Shown one piece after another: positions 17,098-26,077 of a stretch of 64,000 nucleotides of DNA. Numbering within the stretch: position 1 is the first letter of the stretch; every line of letters begins with the position of its first letter. The position numbers and the translations under genes are program-made. The DNA lies in assembly GCA_025934645.1 (NCBI GenBank), contig JAICWY010000002.1:32158-96157 (forward strand), in the 5' to 3' direction. Source of the stretch: Vulcanimicrobiia bacterium. GTDB taxonomy: Bacteria > Vulcanimicrobiota > Vulcanimicrobiia > Vulcanimicrobiales > Vulcanimicrobiaceae. The notes under the pieces were generated by a model that saw only the letters and a program-made list of their open reading frames with translations, ran no database searches and was not told the DNA's origin.

Positions 17098-18627
17098 GTG
17101 TCCGCCCATTTCGAAGAGACCCGCTCGACCGCGCGCGTTCAACTCGCGGCATCGTTCGATACACTCGTTGCCGCCGGCTGGGGCCCGCTCGCCGCGGTGC
17201 TTGCCGCAGGCGCGACGCTCGGATTTTTCGCGTGGTACGGCTTGCTCGTACCCACCCACGACGCTTCACTCATCGCGGCGGGACTGCCGCTCTTCGTCTT
17301 TGCCGCCGCGCTGCTGGTCGTATGGGCGTGGGCGGCATACTCGCGCTATTTCGCCGCGCGCGCAGGCGTGCGTCTTCAGCGCTCGATGCAGTACGACGCC
17401 ATATCGTGGATGCCGTTTGTGCTGCTGTGGCTCTCGTTCGTGCTTCCGATTTGGTTCACGCACGGCGGCGTGCGGCTCTTCATCTACTGCTGCGCGTTGT
17501 TTATCGTAAGCAAGCTCGCAGTCGCGGTGCGCTTCAACGAAACCGTGCGCGACGTCATGGTCGATTTCGTCGTCACGCGCTTCGCAATCATCGTCATCGC
17601 GGAACTTGCGGCGGTCATTATCGGTCAGCGGGCCGGCACGCACGTGCAAGAATCCAGCCACGTCCTGCTTGCGGTATGGGGCCGCTGGGATGCGGTGCAC
17701 TATTTGGACATCGCGACCATCGGTTACCACGGAACCGACATGGCGTTCTTTCCCCTCTACCCGCTGCTGATCGCCGGGCTGGGTTTACTGATCGGCAATC
17801 ACCTGATCGCGGGCCTGGTCGTCTCAAACGTGGCGCTCTTCTTCGGCCTGCTGTATCTGTACAAGCTCGTCGAACACGAATTCGACCGCACCGTCGCGCG
17901 CCGCGCAATCTTCTATATCTCGATCTTTCCGACGGCGATCTTCTTCTCGGCCGTCTACACGGAATCGCTGTTCTTCTTTTTGACGGTCGCCTCGTTTTAC
18001 TACATGCGCGAGCGCCGCTGGTGGATGGCGGGCATCGTCGGCTTCTTCGCCGCCATGACGCGCGTCGAAGGCGTATTGCTGATCGTGCCGTTTGCTATCG
18101 AATGGTTCGTCGCGTACCGCGAGAATCTCACCACCGGCATCCGCAGCCTGCTGCCGATCGTCGTCATTCCCGTAGGCCTGGCGCTCTACATGGGCTACCT
18201 GTGGGTGCTCAACGGCGATCCGCTCTACTTCTCGCACGTGCAGATCCATTGGAACCGCCATTTCGCGGCGCCGTGGACCGCAGTCATCAACGCGTTCCAC
18301 AAGATCTCGACCGCGACGTCGCCGCAGACGCAGGCCAATCAAACGCTCGAGCTCGTCTTCACGGCGCTGATGATTGGCGTGCTTATCGGCGGTTGGCGCC
18401 GGCTCAAACCCTCGTACATCGCGTATTTGGCGCTCTCGATTCTCGTGCCGATGTCGACCTCGAGCCTGATGAGCATGCCGCGCTTCGCGCTCGTGCTCTT
18501 CCCGATGTTCGCGATTCTGGCGCTGTGGGGCAAGAGACCGTCGGTCAACAACGCAATCGTCGCATTCTCGCTTCCGCTCCTGGGACTGTTCACCGTTCTC
18601 TTCGCAGATTGGTACTGGGTTGCATAA
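17098..18627 (+). CDS. PIG-V-like membrane mannosyltransferase
   Basis: Integral membrane protein of 509 residues with about 10 hydrophobic segments. The loop GRWDAVHYLDIATIGY (about 195-210) matches the PIG-V/GPI mannosyltransferase 2 family signature, a lipid-sugar-dependent GT-C fold enzyme whose acidic residues bind metal or substrate. FFPLYPLLI and IFPTAIFFSAVYTESLF are further family-like segments. The GTG start at 17098 was chosen because the cytoplasmic N-terminus and first helix follow directly. It overlaps the GtrA gene by 8 bases. It probably transfers mannose or another hexose from a polyprenyl-phosphate donor to an extracytoplasmic acceptor; the acceptor is unknown. Confidence 0.8.
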   Translation: MSAHFEETRSTARVQLAASFDTLVAAGWGPLAAVLAAGATLGFFAWYGLLVPTHDASLIAAGLPLFVFAAALLVVWAWAAYSRYFAARAGVRLQRSMQYDAISWMPFVLLWLSFVLPIWFTHGGVRLFIYCCALFIVSKLAVAVRFNETVRDVMVDFVVTRFAIIVIAELAAVIIGQRAGTHVQESSHVLLAVWGRWDAVHYLDIATIGYHGTDMAFFPLYPLLIAGLGLLIGNHLIAGLVVSNVALFFGLLYLYKLVEHEFDRTVARRAIFYISIFPTAIFFSAVYTESLFFFLTVASFYYMRERRWWMAGIVGFFAAMTRVEGVLLIVPFAIEWFVAYRENLTTGIRSLLPIVVIPVGLALYMGYLWVLNGDPLYFSHVQIHWNRHFAAPWTAVINAFHKISTATSPQTQANQTLELVFTALMIGVLIGGWRRLKPSYIAYLALSILVPMSTSSLMSMPRFALVLFPMFAILALWGKRPSVNNAIVAFSLPLLGLFTVLFADWYWVA

Positions 18628-19018
18628 CGTCACGCAACGCCGGGGCATCCGGCAGTTCGTCAAATTCGGCATCGTCGGCGCGACGGGACTGGTCGTCAAC
18701 TTCGTCATCACGCACGGCATACAAAAAGGCTCGCCGAATTTTCCCTGGGCCGGCGACTTCGCTATCGGCTTCATGGCCGGCGGCGTCTCGAACTGGTATC
18801 TCAACCGCGTGTGGACGTTCCGTTCCAGCGCGAACGCCGCGGTCGAGAGCCTTCAGTTTTTGACCGTCTCCGCAATCTCGCTCGGGGTGGGCGAGATTTT
18901 CTACTGGTGGCGGCCGTTCGGCAATCACTTCTCGTTCACGTGGGCTGCCGCGACGGGCGCCGGCATCTTCGTCAACTTCTTTTTGAACAAGTATTGGACG
19001 TTCAAAAACGCAGCCTGA
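18620..19018 (+). CDS. GtrA-family membrane protein
   Basis: 132-residue protein with four predicted transmembrane segments and the GtrA pattern: FVKFGIVGATGLVVNF at the start, NWYLNRVWTFRS in the middle and NFFLNKYWTFKN at the end. GtrA-like proteins are thought to move polyprenyl-phosphate-linked sugars across the membrane. The TTG start at 18620 overlaps the preceding gene by 8 bases. Placement between two GT-C-type glycosyltransferases supports a role in supplying the lipid-linked sugar donor. Confidence 0.88.
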   Translation: MHNVTQRRGIRQFVKFGIVGATGLVVNFVITHGIQKGSPNFPWAGDFAIGFMAGGVSNWYLNRVWTFRSSANAAVESLQFLTVSAISLGVGEIFYWWRPFGNHFSFTWAAATGAGIFVNFFLNKYWTFKNAA

Positions 19019-20592
19019 GCTGGCGCGTAGGGCTGCTGCTCGTTCTGCTGCTAGCGCTTGCGCTCCGGCTCAAAGGCATTCACGATCCGATCCTGGATCA
19101 TCCCGGTTGGCGCCAAGGCGACACGGCGTCCATTGCCAAGAACTTTGCGACGCTGCAGTACAACGTGCTGTACCCTCAGACGAATTATAATGGACCGCCG
19201 CCGAATTACGTCGAGCTAGAACTCCAAATCGTTCCGATCGTCGCAGCGACGTTTTATAAAGTCGTGGGCGTTCATGAAGTCATCGGACGCCTTACCACGC
19301 TGGCGTTCAGTCTGGGCACGGTTGCCGTGTTGGCATTCTTCGCGCGCTGGCTGTTCGTAAGCGAAATCGCCGGATTGCTCGCAGCACTCGCCTTTGCGAT
19401 CGTGCCGGGCAGCGTGTACTACGGCCGCACGTTTACGCCCGACACGACCATGGTGTTTTTTATGACCGCCGCGCTCTATGCGATCTCGCGCATGCTGGTC
19501 GAGGAAGAACGCTGGACGGCGCCCAGCATCGCTCGTTCCACGGCGCTGCTCGCGTTGGCGTTCTTGGCAAAGCCCGTCTCACTTGCCGCGCTCGTACCGA
19601 TCGGCGCACTCATCGCCGAACGCGCGCTCACCTGGCGCACCATGCGCTGGAGCGCGATCGCGATTCTCCTCATCGTTCCGTTGGGATTGCTCTACGGATA
19701 CGATCGCGTGGTCGCATCGCACGCGGAATGGCACTGGGCCTCGGGCATCACGCAGCTGCACGTCATTCCATCGCTGAAAGCGTCGCTTACGAACGGCGCG
19801 GCGCTCGGGCTGAAACTGACGCAATTCCGGCTTATGCTGGGCGTGCTCTCACGCATGATGATTGGGCCGGCGATTACCGCGCTCGCCATTCTCGGCTTTC
19901 TGCTGCTGCCGCGTACGACGCGCACGCGGACGCTGCTGTGGGGCTGGCTGATCGGCGGCCTCGCATACACGTACGTGGTCGTCACCGTCGAGCGCGTAGA
20001 CTACTACATGTATCTGCTGCTGCCGCTCGCCGCCCTCACCGCTGCGGGCTTTTTGGTCCGGCTCTACGAGGCGATCGCGCAAAGCGCGGTCGATCGCGCC
20101 TGGAAGTACGCCGCAGCGGTATGCGCTGTTGCCGCGCTCGGCGCGATAGTGTACCAGAACCGCCAGATCGTGAAGCCTTACTACGCGTACAACAAACAGG
20201 TGTACCGCAACGCGCTGGCATTGAACGCGACGCTCGATAAAAACGCGCTCATCGTGATGGGGCACTACGATCCGTCGGTGCTGTATTACATCGGCCGGTA
20301 CGGTTGGGAAGAGGATCCGTATCTCTGGACGCCGTTCGACGAGCAGAGCGCCATCCGCAAGGGAGCCCGTTATTTCATCGCGATCGAAAAGAACCGCTTC
20401 AACCGCAACGTCGAGTTATGTGCGTGGATGCAGCGCTTCCCGGTGATAAATCCTAACGCGCAGTGGCCGGTTTACCTTACCGATCCCGCCCGCGTCAAAC
20501 CGGGCGCCGAAGCGCAATGGCGCAGTTTCCGCAACGCCGAGAAAGCCGGCGACGCGCGCGCTTGGCTCGACGGCCGCGGCATCTGTCGCTAG
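18994..20592 (+). CDS. ArnT/PMT-like membrane glycosyltransferase
   Basis: About 530-residue polytopic membrane protein of the GT39/ArnT-like (dolichyl-phosphate-mannose protein mannosyltransferase) type. The first periplasmic loop IHDPILDHPGWRQGDTASIA carries the acidic residues expected of this family, and YYGRTFTPDTTMVFF lies in the next loop. About 11 hydrophobic segments are followed by a soluble C-terminal domain. The start is uncertain: homology begins near 19020, a TTG at 18994 is the nearest in-frame common start, and an in-frame CTG overlaps the GtrA stop at 19015. Third gene of the 17098-20592 operon. Confidence 0.78.
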   Translation: MDVQKRSLSWRVGLLLVLLLALALRLKGIHDPILDHPGWRQGDTASIAKNFATLQYNVLYPQTNYNGPPPNYVELELQIVPIVAATFYKVVGVHEVIGRLTTLAFSLGTVAVLAFFARWLFVSEIAGLLAALAFAIVPGSVYYGRTFTPDTTMVFFMTAALYAISRMLVEEERWTAPSIARSTALLALAFLAKPVSLAALVPIGALIAERALTWRTMRWSAIAILLIVPLGLLYGYDRVVASHAEWHWASGITQLHVIPSLKASLTNGAALGLKLTQFRLMLGVLSRMMIGPAITALAILGFLLLPRTTRTRTLLWGWLIGGLAYTYVVVTVERVDYYMYLLLPLAALTAAGFLVRLYEAIAQSAVDRAWKYAAAVCAVAALGAIVYQNRQIVKPYYAYNKQVYRNALALNATLDKNALIVMGHYDPSVLYYIGRYGWEEDPYLWTPFDEQSAIRKGARYFIAIEKNRFNRNVELCAWMQRFPVINPNAQWPVYLTDPARVKPGAEAQWRSFRNAEKAGDARAWLDGRGICR

Positions 20593-20601
20593 CGCACTGT
20601 C

Positions 20602-21258
20602 CTAAGGCAGCGGGAGTAACGAACCGGCCGGAGCCAGCGTGTCGCCTTTTTCGGCGGCAGGCACGCCGGATTCCACGAGTTGGCGGTACGCGATGAGACG
20701 GTTCGTGTTTTTGACCACGTCGAGCTGGAGTTCGTACGACGTGCGGATGGCTTTCGTCAAGTCTTGGGTGTCGTACGTATAGCTGAAGCGTTTGAGATTC
20801 TTGAGAATATCTTTGGTGGAATCGTTGAGCGTTGCGTACGCCGTTTGCAGCTGCAGCCCCGCGCCTTCGTACGTCGGATAGTTTGCGATAACGATTTCGC
20901 GCTTGAGCCGCGCGTCGTCGATCTGCGAGCGCAGCGCCAACAGACGCACGCTCTGCGGATCGTATCTCTGCGCGTCATCGATCGTCGTCATCGCATCGTC
21001 GAAATCGCCGCGCCGGTAGTCGGCCTCGGCGATGAGCGCCGAGACTTTCGCGAAGCCCGCCCGGGCACGGGCGTCTCGGGGATTGACCCGCAGAGCGAGG
21101 CGGTAGGCAGTCTCGGCCTCATGCAGCGAGCCCCGGTCCAACGCCACGTCGCCCTGATTCACGCGCGTGTTGACGATCCAGTGCTCGACCGTACGGGAAC
21201 AGCCGGTTAAGCCCAAAAGAGCGGCGAGCAGGCAGGCGAGGGGACTGAGCGGTTTCAC
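20602..21258 (-). CDS. TPR-containing lipoprotein, unknown function
   Basis: 218-residue lipoprotein. The signal peptide ends in the lipobox LTGC (Cys20). Residues about 30-110 form two to three TPR-like helical pairs (GDVALDRGSLHEAETAYRLA; EADYRRGDFDDAMTTIDDAQ), followed by a helical C-terminus. The GTG start at 21258 gives the clean signal sequence; a longer in-frame start would add over 190 residues that lie antisense to or inside the amj gene. It is 11 bases downstream of amj and probably co-transcribed. Function not recognised; a cell-envelope assembly role would fit the neighbours. Confidence 0.75.
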   Translation of the reverse strand: MKPLSPLACLLAALLGLTGCSRTVEHWIVNTRVNQGDVALDRGSLHEAETAYRLALRVNPRDARARAGFAKVSALIAEADYRRGDFDDAMTTIDDAQRYDPQSVRLLALRSQIDDARLKREIVIANYPTYEGAGLQLQTAYATLNDSTKDILKNLKRFSYTYDTQDLTKAIRTSYELQLDVVKNTNRLIAYRQLVESGVPAAEKGDTLAPAGSLLPLP

Positions 21259-21269
21259 GGCACGAACTC

Positions 21270-22122
21270 CTATTTTCCGTGGTTCACTAAATGCGCGACT
21301 GCCGCGATGATCCATGCCGCCGGCCAAAGCAATGCCTGGGAAACCAGCCAGCCCAGTATCGCGGTCAGCGACAAGTAGAACACCATGGCCTTCACTTCTT
21401 CGTGCGGGCGCTCGCCTTTCACCGCTTCGTCGACGATTATCGACGATGTCGGATCGACGAAGAACGTGAACGCGATAGTGCCGACGCCGTTGATGATACC
21501 CGAGATGCCGATAGCCGTGCGGGCTACGTTCACGTCGATCACACTCGCGTAATATGCGGCCACGACGCCGATCGCGTAGATGCCCGTTACCACGACGTTG
21601 AAAATCAACAGACGGCGCGGGATGTTCTCCGTTGAAAACGCGAAGATCTCGCGATAGTGCGGAACGCGCAAATGCGAGAGCACGTTCCAGGCGACGGAGG
21701 GATGAAAAAGCCGCGCTAGCGAGTGCGGCAAGGATTTCGTCCGCTCGAACGAGCGCACGCCGCGCACGTAGAGATATACGAACATCGGAAGCATGAGGCT
21801 TCCTACGATCGTTCCGGCCGTTCCGGCAAGGATGATCAGACGCAACTGCCACTCAAACGTATGCTGGACGTGTGCGATCGCATCGTGAGTGCCGGGCATC
21901 GCGGCGAGTGCTTTTACAGCATTGCCCGCTTTATCGGACAACGGCCCGAGCATCAGCGTGTAAACCAGCGTCGCGAGCCGGCTCGCGGTTACGAACAGGT
22001 TGAACAACGAGATCGAAGTCGCAATCCGTCCGGTACGGACTCCGGCTAAACGTGCGGCATATGCCCCGATTTGAATCGCTTGAACGATGACGTTAATAGC
22101 CAGGGCAACAAAAAGCTGCCAT
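21270..22122 (-). CDS. amj: Amj-family lipid II flippase
   Basis: Polytopic membrane protein matching the Amj (DUF2837) family, the alternative to MurJ that moves lipid II across the membrane for peptidoglycan synthesis. Conserved family stretches include RLAGVRTGRIATSISLFN, HYREIFAFSTENIPRRLLIF and TSSIIVDEAVKGERP. The first common in-frame start is a TTG at 22007, but family-like sequence continues upstream in the same frame to about 22110 with no ATG, GTG or TTG. An ATG at 22122 is one base out of frame; losing one A from the run at 22110-22114 would join it. I therefore extend to 22122 and flag a possible indel. In-frame CTG codons (22103, 22163) are alternatives. Confidence 0.75.
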
Positions 22123-22155
22123 GTCCAGAACGGGACAACTGGGACTGTGCCGGTA

Positions 22156-23412
22156 TTATGCAGCGTTGCGGTTCCAGTTCACGGCCGCTTCGTCCACGGG
22201 GCCGAGAACGCAGAGGCCGAGTTGATCGTCGGTCAGCAGATCCTGCGCCAGCGTCTGCACGTCTTCCGCGGTAACCGCATCGACCTGCTGCTCGATCTCT
22301 TCGGTCGTCAACTGGCGGCCCAGTGAAAACTCGCTGCGGCCAAGCCGGATCATGCGGCTCGACGTACTCTCCAGCGAGAGCGTCAGGCTGCCTTTGATGT
22401 GTTCCTTGGCCAGACGCAGTTCCGCGTCGCCCACGCGCGTGTCGCGCAAAACCGCGAACTGCTCCCCGATCACCGAAACGCACTCGCGCACGTTTTCCGG
22501 CGACGTTCCGGCATACACCGCGAATAAACCGGCGCCGCGATACGCCGCTTGAAAGGAGTACACCGTGTAGACCAGACCACGCTTTTCGCGGATCTCTTGA
22601 AACAGCCGGCTCGACATGCCGCCGCCCAAGATCGTGTCCAACACCGTGAGCACGTAACGCCGGTCGTCCCGCACGGACAGGCCGCGCGTACCGAGCACCA
22701 CGTACGCCTGCTCGCTGTCTTTGTGGCGGAAGAGCGTTCCCGGCGTCGCCGGCGGCGAGCCGGGCTGCGGTAATTCACAGGAGCCCTCGAATGACGCGAA
22801 CGCTTTTTCGAAGAGCGCGACGACATTGTCGTGATCCACGTTGCCGGCCGCCGCAACGACGACCGAATTCGGCGCGTAATGGCGTTTCATGTGCGCGCGC
22901 AGATCTTCGGGGACGATCTTGGAGACGGTGTCGGCAAAGCCGATCGTGGGCGCCCCCAGGTCGCTGCCGTCCCACATCGTTTGAATGAAGAGATCGTGGA
23001 TTAACTCGTCGGGCGAGTCGTCGTACATCTTGATCTCTTCGAGCACGACTTTCTGTTCTTTCGCAAGCTCTTCGGGATCGAAGCGCGAGTTCAAAAACAT
23101 GTCGCTGAGCACGTCGACCGCCACGGGCAGATGCTGATCCATCACCTTGGCGTAGTAGCACGTGCTTTCTTTATCGGTGAAGGCGTTCAGATTGCCGCCG
23201 ATACCGTCCATCTCTTCGGCGATCTGCCGCGCGGTGCGCCGCTGCGTGCCTTTGAAGAGCATATGTTCGACCAGATGCGAGATGCCGCGGCGCTCGGCGG
23301 CTTCGGCGGCGGAGCCGACGTCTGCCCAGATGCCGATGGATGCCGAGCGAAACGCCGGCATAGATTCGGTGACGACGCGCACGCCGTTCGAGAGAGTGCT
23401 CTTGCGATACAT
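22156..23412 (-). CDS. M16-family zinc peptidase
   Basis: 418-residue insulinase-type metallopeptidase resembling mitochondrial processing peptidase beta and YmxG. The inverted zinc motif HLVEH is at 46-50 (H46, E49, H50), with the downstream acidic ligand in EEIKMYDDSPDE. The C-terminal half shows the partner-domain motif GGGMSSRLFQEIREKRGLVY. The ATG at 23412 begins the family N-terminus YRKSTLSNGVRV; an in-frame start at 23445 would add 11 residues overlapping the upstream gene. The gene ends 33 bases before the supposed amj start. Likely a cytoplasmic processing peptidase; no noncatalytic subunit gene is adjacent. Confidence 0.9.
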   Translation of the reverse strand: MYRKSTLSNGVRVVTESMPAFRSASIGIWADVGSAAEAAERRGISHLVEHMLFKGTQRRTARQIAEEMDGIGGNLNAFTDKESTCYYAKVMDQHLPVAVDVLSDMFLNSRFDPEELAKEQKVVLEEIKMYDDSPDELIHDLFIQTMWDGSDLGAPTIGFADTVSKIVPEDLRAHMKRHYAPNSVVVAAAGNVDHDNVVALFEKAFASFEGSCELPQPGSPPATPGTLFRHKDSEQAYVVLGTRGLSVRDDRRYVLTVLDTILGGGMSSRLFQEIREKRGLVYTVYSFQAAYRGAGLFAVYAGTSPENVRECVSVIGEQFAVLRDTRVGDAELRLAKEHIKGSLTLSLESTSSRMIRLGRSEFSLGRQLTTEEIEQQVDAVTAEDVQTLAQDLLTDDQLGLCVLGPVDEAAVNWNRNAA

Positions 23413-23420
23413 GCCCGGCT

Positions 23421-23939
23421 TCACTTTAGAGCGGAGCGCGCCCACTCCTGGTCCCAGTAGACGCCATCCCCTTGCCGCAAGCGCCGTTGCAGCGAGGCCG
23501 CGCTCTCACCCCGGATCACGCTGACCGAGAAAACGGTGCGCGAGGTGGGTTTCGCGATGTCGCCGGCGACGACGACGTCTTTGCCGACACGCAGCGGCAC
23601 GCTGGCCCAGATGTCGACTTCATCGATCGGGGCAGCTGCGAACGAGCGCTGTGCGAGCGTGAGGACCTCGCCCGTGAAACCGGCGCGCGTGAGTGACGCG
23701 TGGAAGTGCACGCCCGAAACGCGCAAACCCGCGACGTCGTGGCCGTTGAAACCGTCGGCGTACACGTTGAGCACTTGCGCGGGCCACTGTGTAGAAAAGA
23801 GCGCGCGTCCGATCGAGACCGCCATCGCCTTGCGGTTTCCGCCGGCGCGCGCTGCCGCATCGAGGCGATCGACGCCGGGCGAGGCAGTGGGGAAAAGCGC
23901 CTGCGCCAGCAGGACCAGCGCGCTAATAACTTTGAGCAA
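23421..23939 (-). CDS. Exported hypothetical protein (DUF2993-like size)
   Basis: 172-residue protein with a short hydrophobic N-terminus (MLKVISALVLLAQALFPTAS) that looks like a signal peptide without a lipobox. The rest alternates beta-rich segments such as VAGLRVSGVHFHASLTRAGF and VDIWASVPLRVGKDVVVAGD. This resembles small periplasmic lipid-binding-like beta proteins, but I do not recognise the family with confidence. The TTG start at 23939 overlaps proS by 17 bases, and the stop lies 8 bases before the M16 peptidase start, so it is probably translated within that operon. Confidence 0.6.
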   Translation of the reverse strand: MLKVISALVLLAQALFPTASPGVDRLDAAARAGGNRKAMAVSIGRALFSTQWPAQVLNVYADGFNGHDVAGLRVSGVHFHASLTRAGFTGEVLTLAQRSFAAAPIDEVDIWASVPLRVGKDVVVAGDIAKPTSRTVFSVSVIRGESAASLQRRLRQGDGVYWDQEWARSALK

Positions 23940-25386
23940 AGTACGCGTTTACCGTGGCCGGTTCGCCGCAAGCCACGCACTTGGCGCCCGGAGTCTGCAG
24001 CGCGCGCGTATTGCGCGTGGTAGCGCTCGTCGCAGTTTTCACTTCCGCTTCGCACTCCGGGCGGCCGCACCACGCAATATCGATCATGCCGGCCCGCTCG
24101 CGGCATTTAGTGAAGAACTCATCGCGATCGCTGACGACGAACGTGTGCGATTCCAGGAACGCCTTGGCTTGCGCATACATGGAATCGTGCACCGCATCGA
24201 GCAGCTCGCGCAGTTTCGCGGGCAATTCGCCGAACGGGACGCTCGTTTTCGCGCCGTCTTCACCTTTGCTCTTATCGCGCCGCACGACGGTTACGCTGCC
24301 GCTCTCCAGATCGCGCGGGCCGATCTCGATGCGCAGCGGTACGCCGCGCATCTCCCACTCGCTGTATTTCCAGCCCGGCGTGTAATCGCGATCGTCCACG
24401 CGCACGCGGTAACCCGCGCCGCGCAGGCCTTTCGCAAGTTCGTGCGCTTTCTCGACTGTACTCGTATCGCCGCCGCGCACGATCGGCACGAACACCGCTT
24501 CGATCGGCGCCAGTTTCGGCGGAATGCGCAGACCGCGATCGTCGCCGTGCGTCATAATTACCGCGCCGAGCATGCGCCACGACATGCCCCACGAGGTCGT
24601 GTAGACATGCTGAATCTGCTGGTTTGCATCGGCGAACGTGATGTCGTAGGCTTTGCTGAAGTTTTGGCCGAGGTCGTGCGAGGTCGCCGATTGCAACGCT
24701 TTTCCGTCGGGCATCAGCGCTTCGATCGAGAACGTCTCGACGGCTCCGGGAAAACGCTCGCTCGCGCTCTTCGCCCCCGCATAGACGGGAATGGCGGCGA
24801 CGTTTTCAGCGAAGTCTTGGTAGACGTCCAGCATGCGTTCTGTTTCTTCGCGCGCTTCGGCAGCGGTTGCGTGCGCCGTATGGCCTTCTTGCCATAGAAA
24901 CTCCATGGTGCGCAAAAATGGACGCGTCGCTTTCTCCCAACGCAGCACGTTCGCCCATTGGTTGATCAAGATCGGCAGATCGCGGTGCGACTGAATCCAC
25001 TTGGCATACATGACGCCGATAATGACTTCCGACGTCGGGCGAATCGCCAGGCGCTCTTCGAGCTTTTCCTGGCCGCCCTCGGTCACCCACGCCACTTCCG
25101 GCGCAAAGCCTTCGACGTGCTCCGCTTCCTTTGTAAGTAAGCTCTCGGGGATCAGCAGCGGAAAGTACGCGTTCTCATGGCCGGTCGCTTTGAAACGCTC
25201 GTCCAGATGTTTCTGCAGGTTCTCCCACATGCCGAAACCGGCCGGCCGCAGCACGACGCACCCGCGAACCGGCGAGTACGATACCAGTTCTGCTTTCAAA
25301 CAGACGGCGGTATACCAGGCGGAAAGATCGGCGGCTTTAGGAGGGATCTCCTTGACCAGCTGCTCCTGTTGAAGTGCGTCGGACAT
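23923..25386 (-). CDS. proS: Prolyl-tRNA synthetase (type 3, archaeal/eukaryal-like)
   Basis: 487-residue class II aminoacyl-tRNA synthetase charging tRNA-Pro. RPTSE (116-120), RTMEFLWQEGHTAH (159-172) and MTHGDDRGLRIPP are family core motifs. There is no large editing insertion, and the C-terminus carries a Cys-rich zinc-binding-like domain (FTKC, WCGRPEC, KCVACG) ending in aromatic NAYFAQSY, all features of the short archaeal/eukaryal form. The ATG at 25386 gives the normal N-terminus; a start at 25464 would overlap the divergent gene. It shares a 76-base divergent region with the cobalamin adenosyltransferase gene. Confidence 0.95.
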   Translation of the reverse strand: MSDALQQEQLVKEIPPKAADLSAWYTAVCLKAELVSYSPVRGCVVLRPAGFGMWENLQKHLDERFKATGHENAYFPLLIPESLLTKEAEHVEGFAPEVAWVTEGGQEKLEERLAIRPTSEVIIGVMYAKWIQSHRDLPILINQWANVLRWEKATRPFLRTMEFLWQEGHTAHATAAEAREETERMLDVYQDFAENVAAIPVYAGAKSASERFPGAVETFSIEALMPDGKALQSATSHDLGQNFSKAYDITFADANQQIQHVYTTSWGMSWRMLGAVIMTHGDDRGLRIPPKLAPIEAVFVPIVRGGDTSTVEKAHELAKGLRGAGYRVRVDDRDYTPGWKYSEWEMRGVPLRIEIGPRDLESGSVTVVRRDKSKGEDGAKTSVPFGELPAKLRELLDAVHDSMYAQAKAFLESHTFVVSDRDEFFTKCRERAGMIDIAWCGRPECEAEVKTATSATTRNTRALQTPGAKCVACGEPATVNAYFAQSY

Positions 25387-25462
25387 GACCGGCCTCGATT
25401 CGGAAATTGCGCAGCGGGGGCCTGCAACGGTAGCGGGCGCGCGGCCGTCGAAATCGGACGCC

Positions 25463-26077
25463 ATGCCGAAATTGACGCGAATTTACACGCGCACGGGCGA
25501 CGACGGAACGACCGGATTGGTCGGCGGCGCCCGCGTGCCGAAGAACAGCATGCGCATCGAAACGTACGGAACACTCGACGAGCTTTCGAGTTTTATCGGT
25601 CTGGCCCGCGCGCATCTCGCTCCGGCACTTCAAGCAGACTCGGGGCTGCAGCGCCTGGATGCGTGGCTTGCGTGGACGCAAGACGTCCTGTTTAATCTCG
25701 GTGCCGAGCTCGCCACGCCGGTCGACAAACGTTGGGACGGCATGCCGCTGGCCTCGGAATCTGACGCGAAAGCGTTGGAACGGGCTATCGACGAAGCGCA
25801 GAAGGACCTCGAGCCGCTGGCAAATTTCATTCATCCCGGCGGCACGCTGCCCGGATCCGTTTTGCATGTCGCGCGCACCGTGTGCCGTCGCGCGGAACGG
25901 CTGCTCGTCACGCTGCGGGAAGATACGCCGGAAATCTCCGGCAATTGCGTGCGCTACGTCAACCGGTTATCGGACGCGCTGTTCGTATGGGCGCGTTGGA
26001 CGAATCACCGGCTCAACTCGGGCGAACATCTCTGGAACGCGCAGACGCGTCCGCCGCAAGCAGCAGACGCTTCGTAA
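25463..26077 (+). CDS. PduO-type cob(I)alamin adenosyltransferase
   Basis: 204-residue ATP:cob(I)alamin adenosyltransferase that makes coenzyme B12. The N-terminal ATP site IYTRTGDDGTTGLVGG, the strand RIETYGTLDELSSFIGLA and the C-terminal helix CVRYVNRLSDALFVWAR are characteristic. The ATG at 25463 is chosen because the motif begins seven residues later; upstream sequence belongs to the divergent proS control region. The 3' end overlaps the convergent Nudix gene by 65 bases in opposite orientation. No other cobalamin gene lies in the window. Confidence 0.93.
   Translation: MPKLTRIYTRTGDDGTTGLVGGARVPKNSMRIETYGTLDELSSFIGLARAHLAPALQADSGLQRLDAWLAWTQDVLFNLGAELATPVDKRWDGMPLASESDAKALERAIDEAQKDLEPLANFIHPGGTLPGSVLHVARTVCRRAERLLVTLREDTPEISGNCVRYVNRLSDALFVWARWTNHRLNSGEHLWNAQTRPPQAADAS

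Noticed and set aside
20602..21852. Single 416-residue protein starting at 21852
   Set aside because: The first ~190 residues are an off-frame reading of amj; the signal peptide and lipobox begin at the GTG at 21258.
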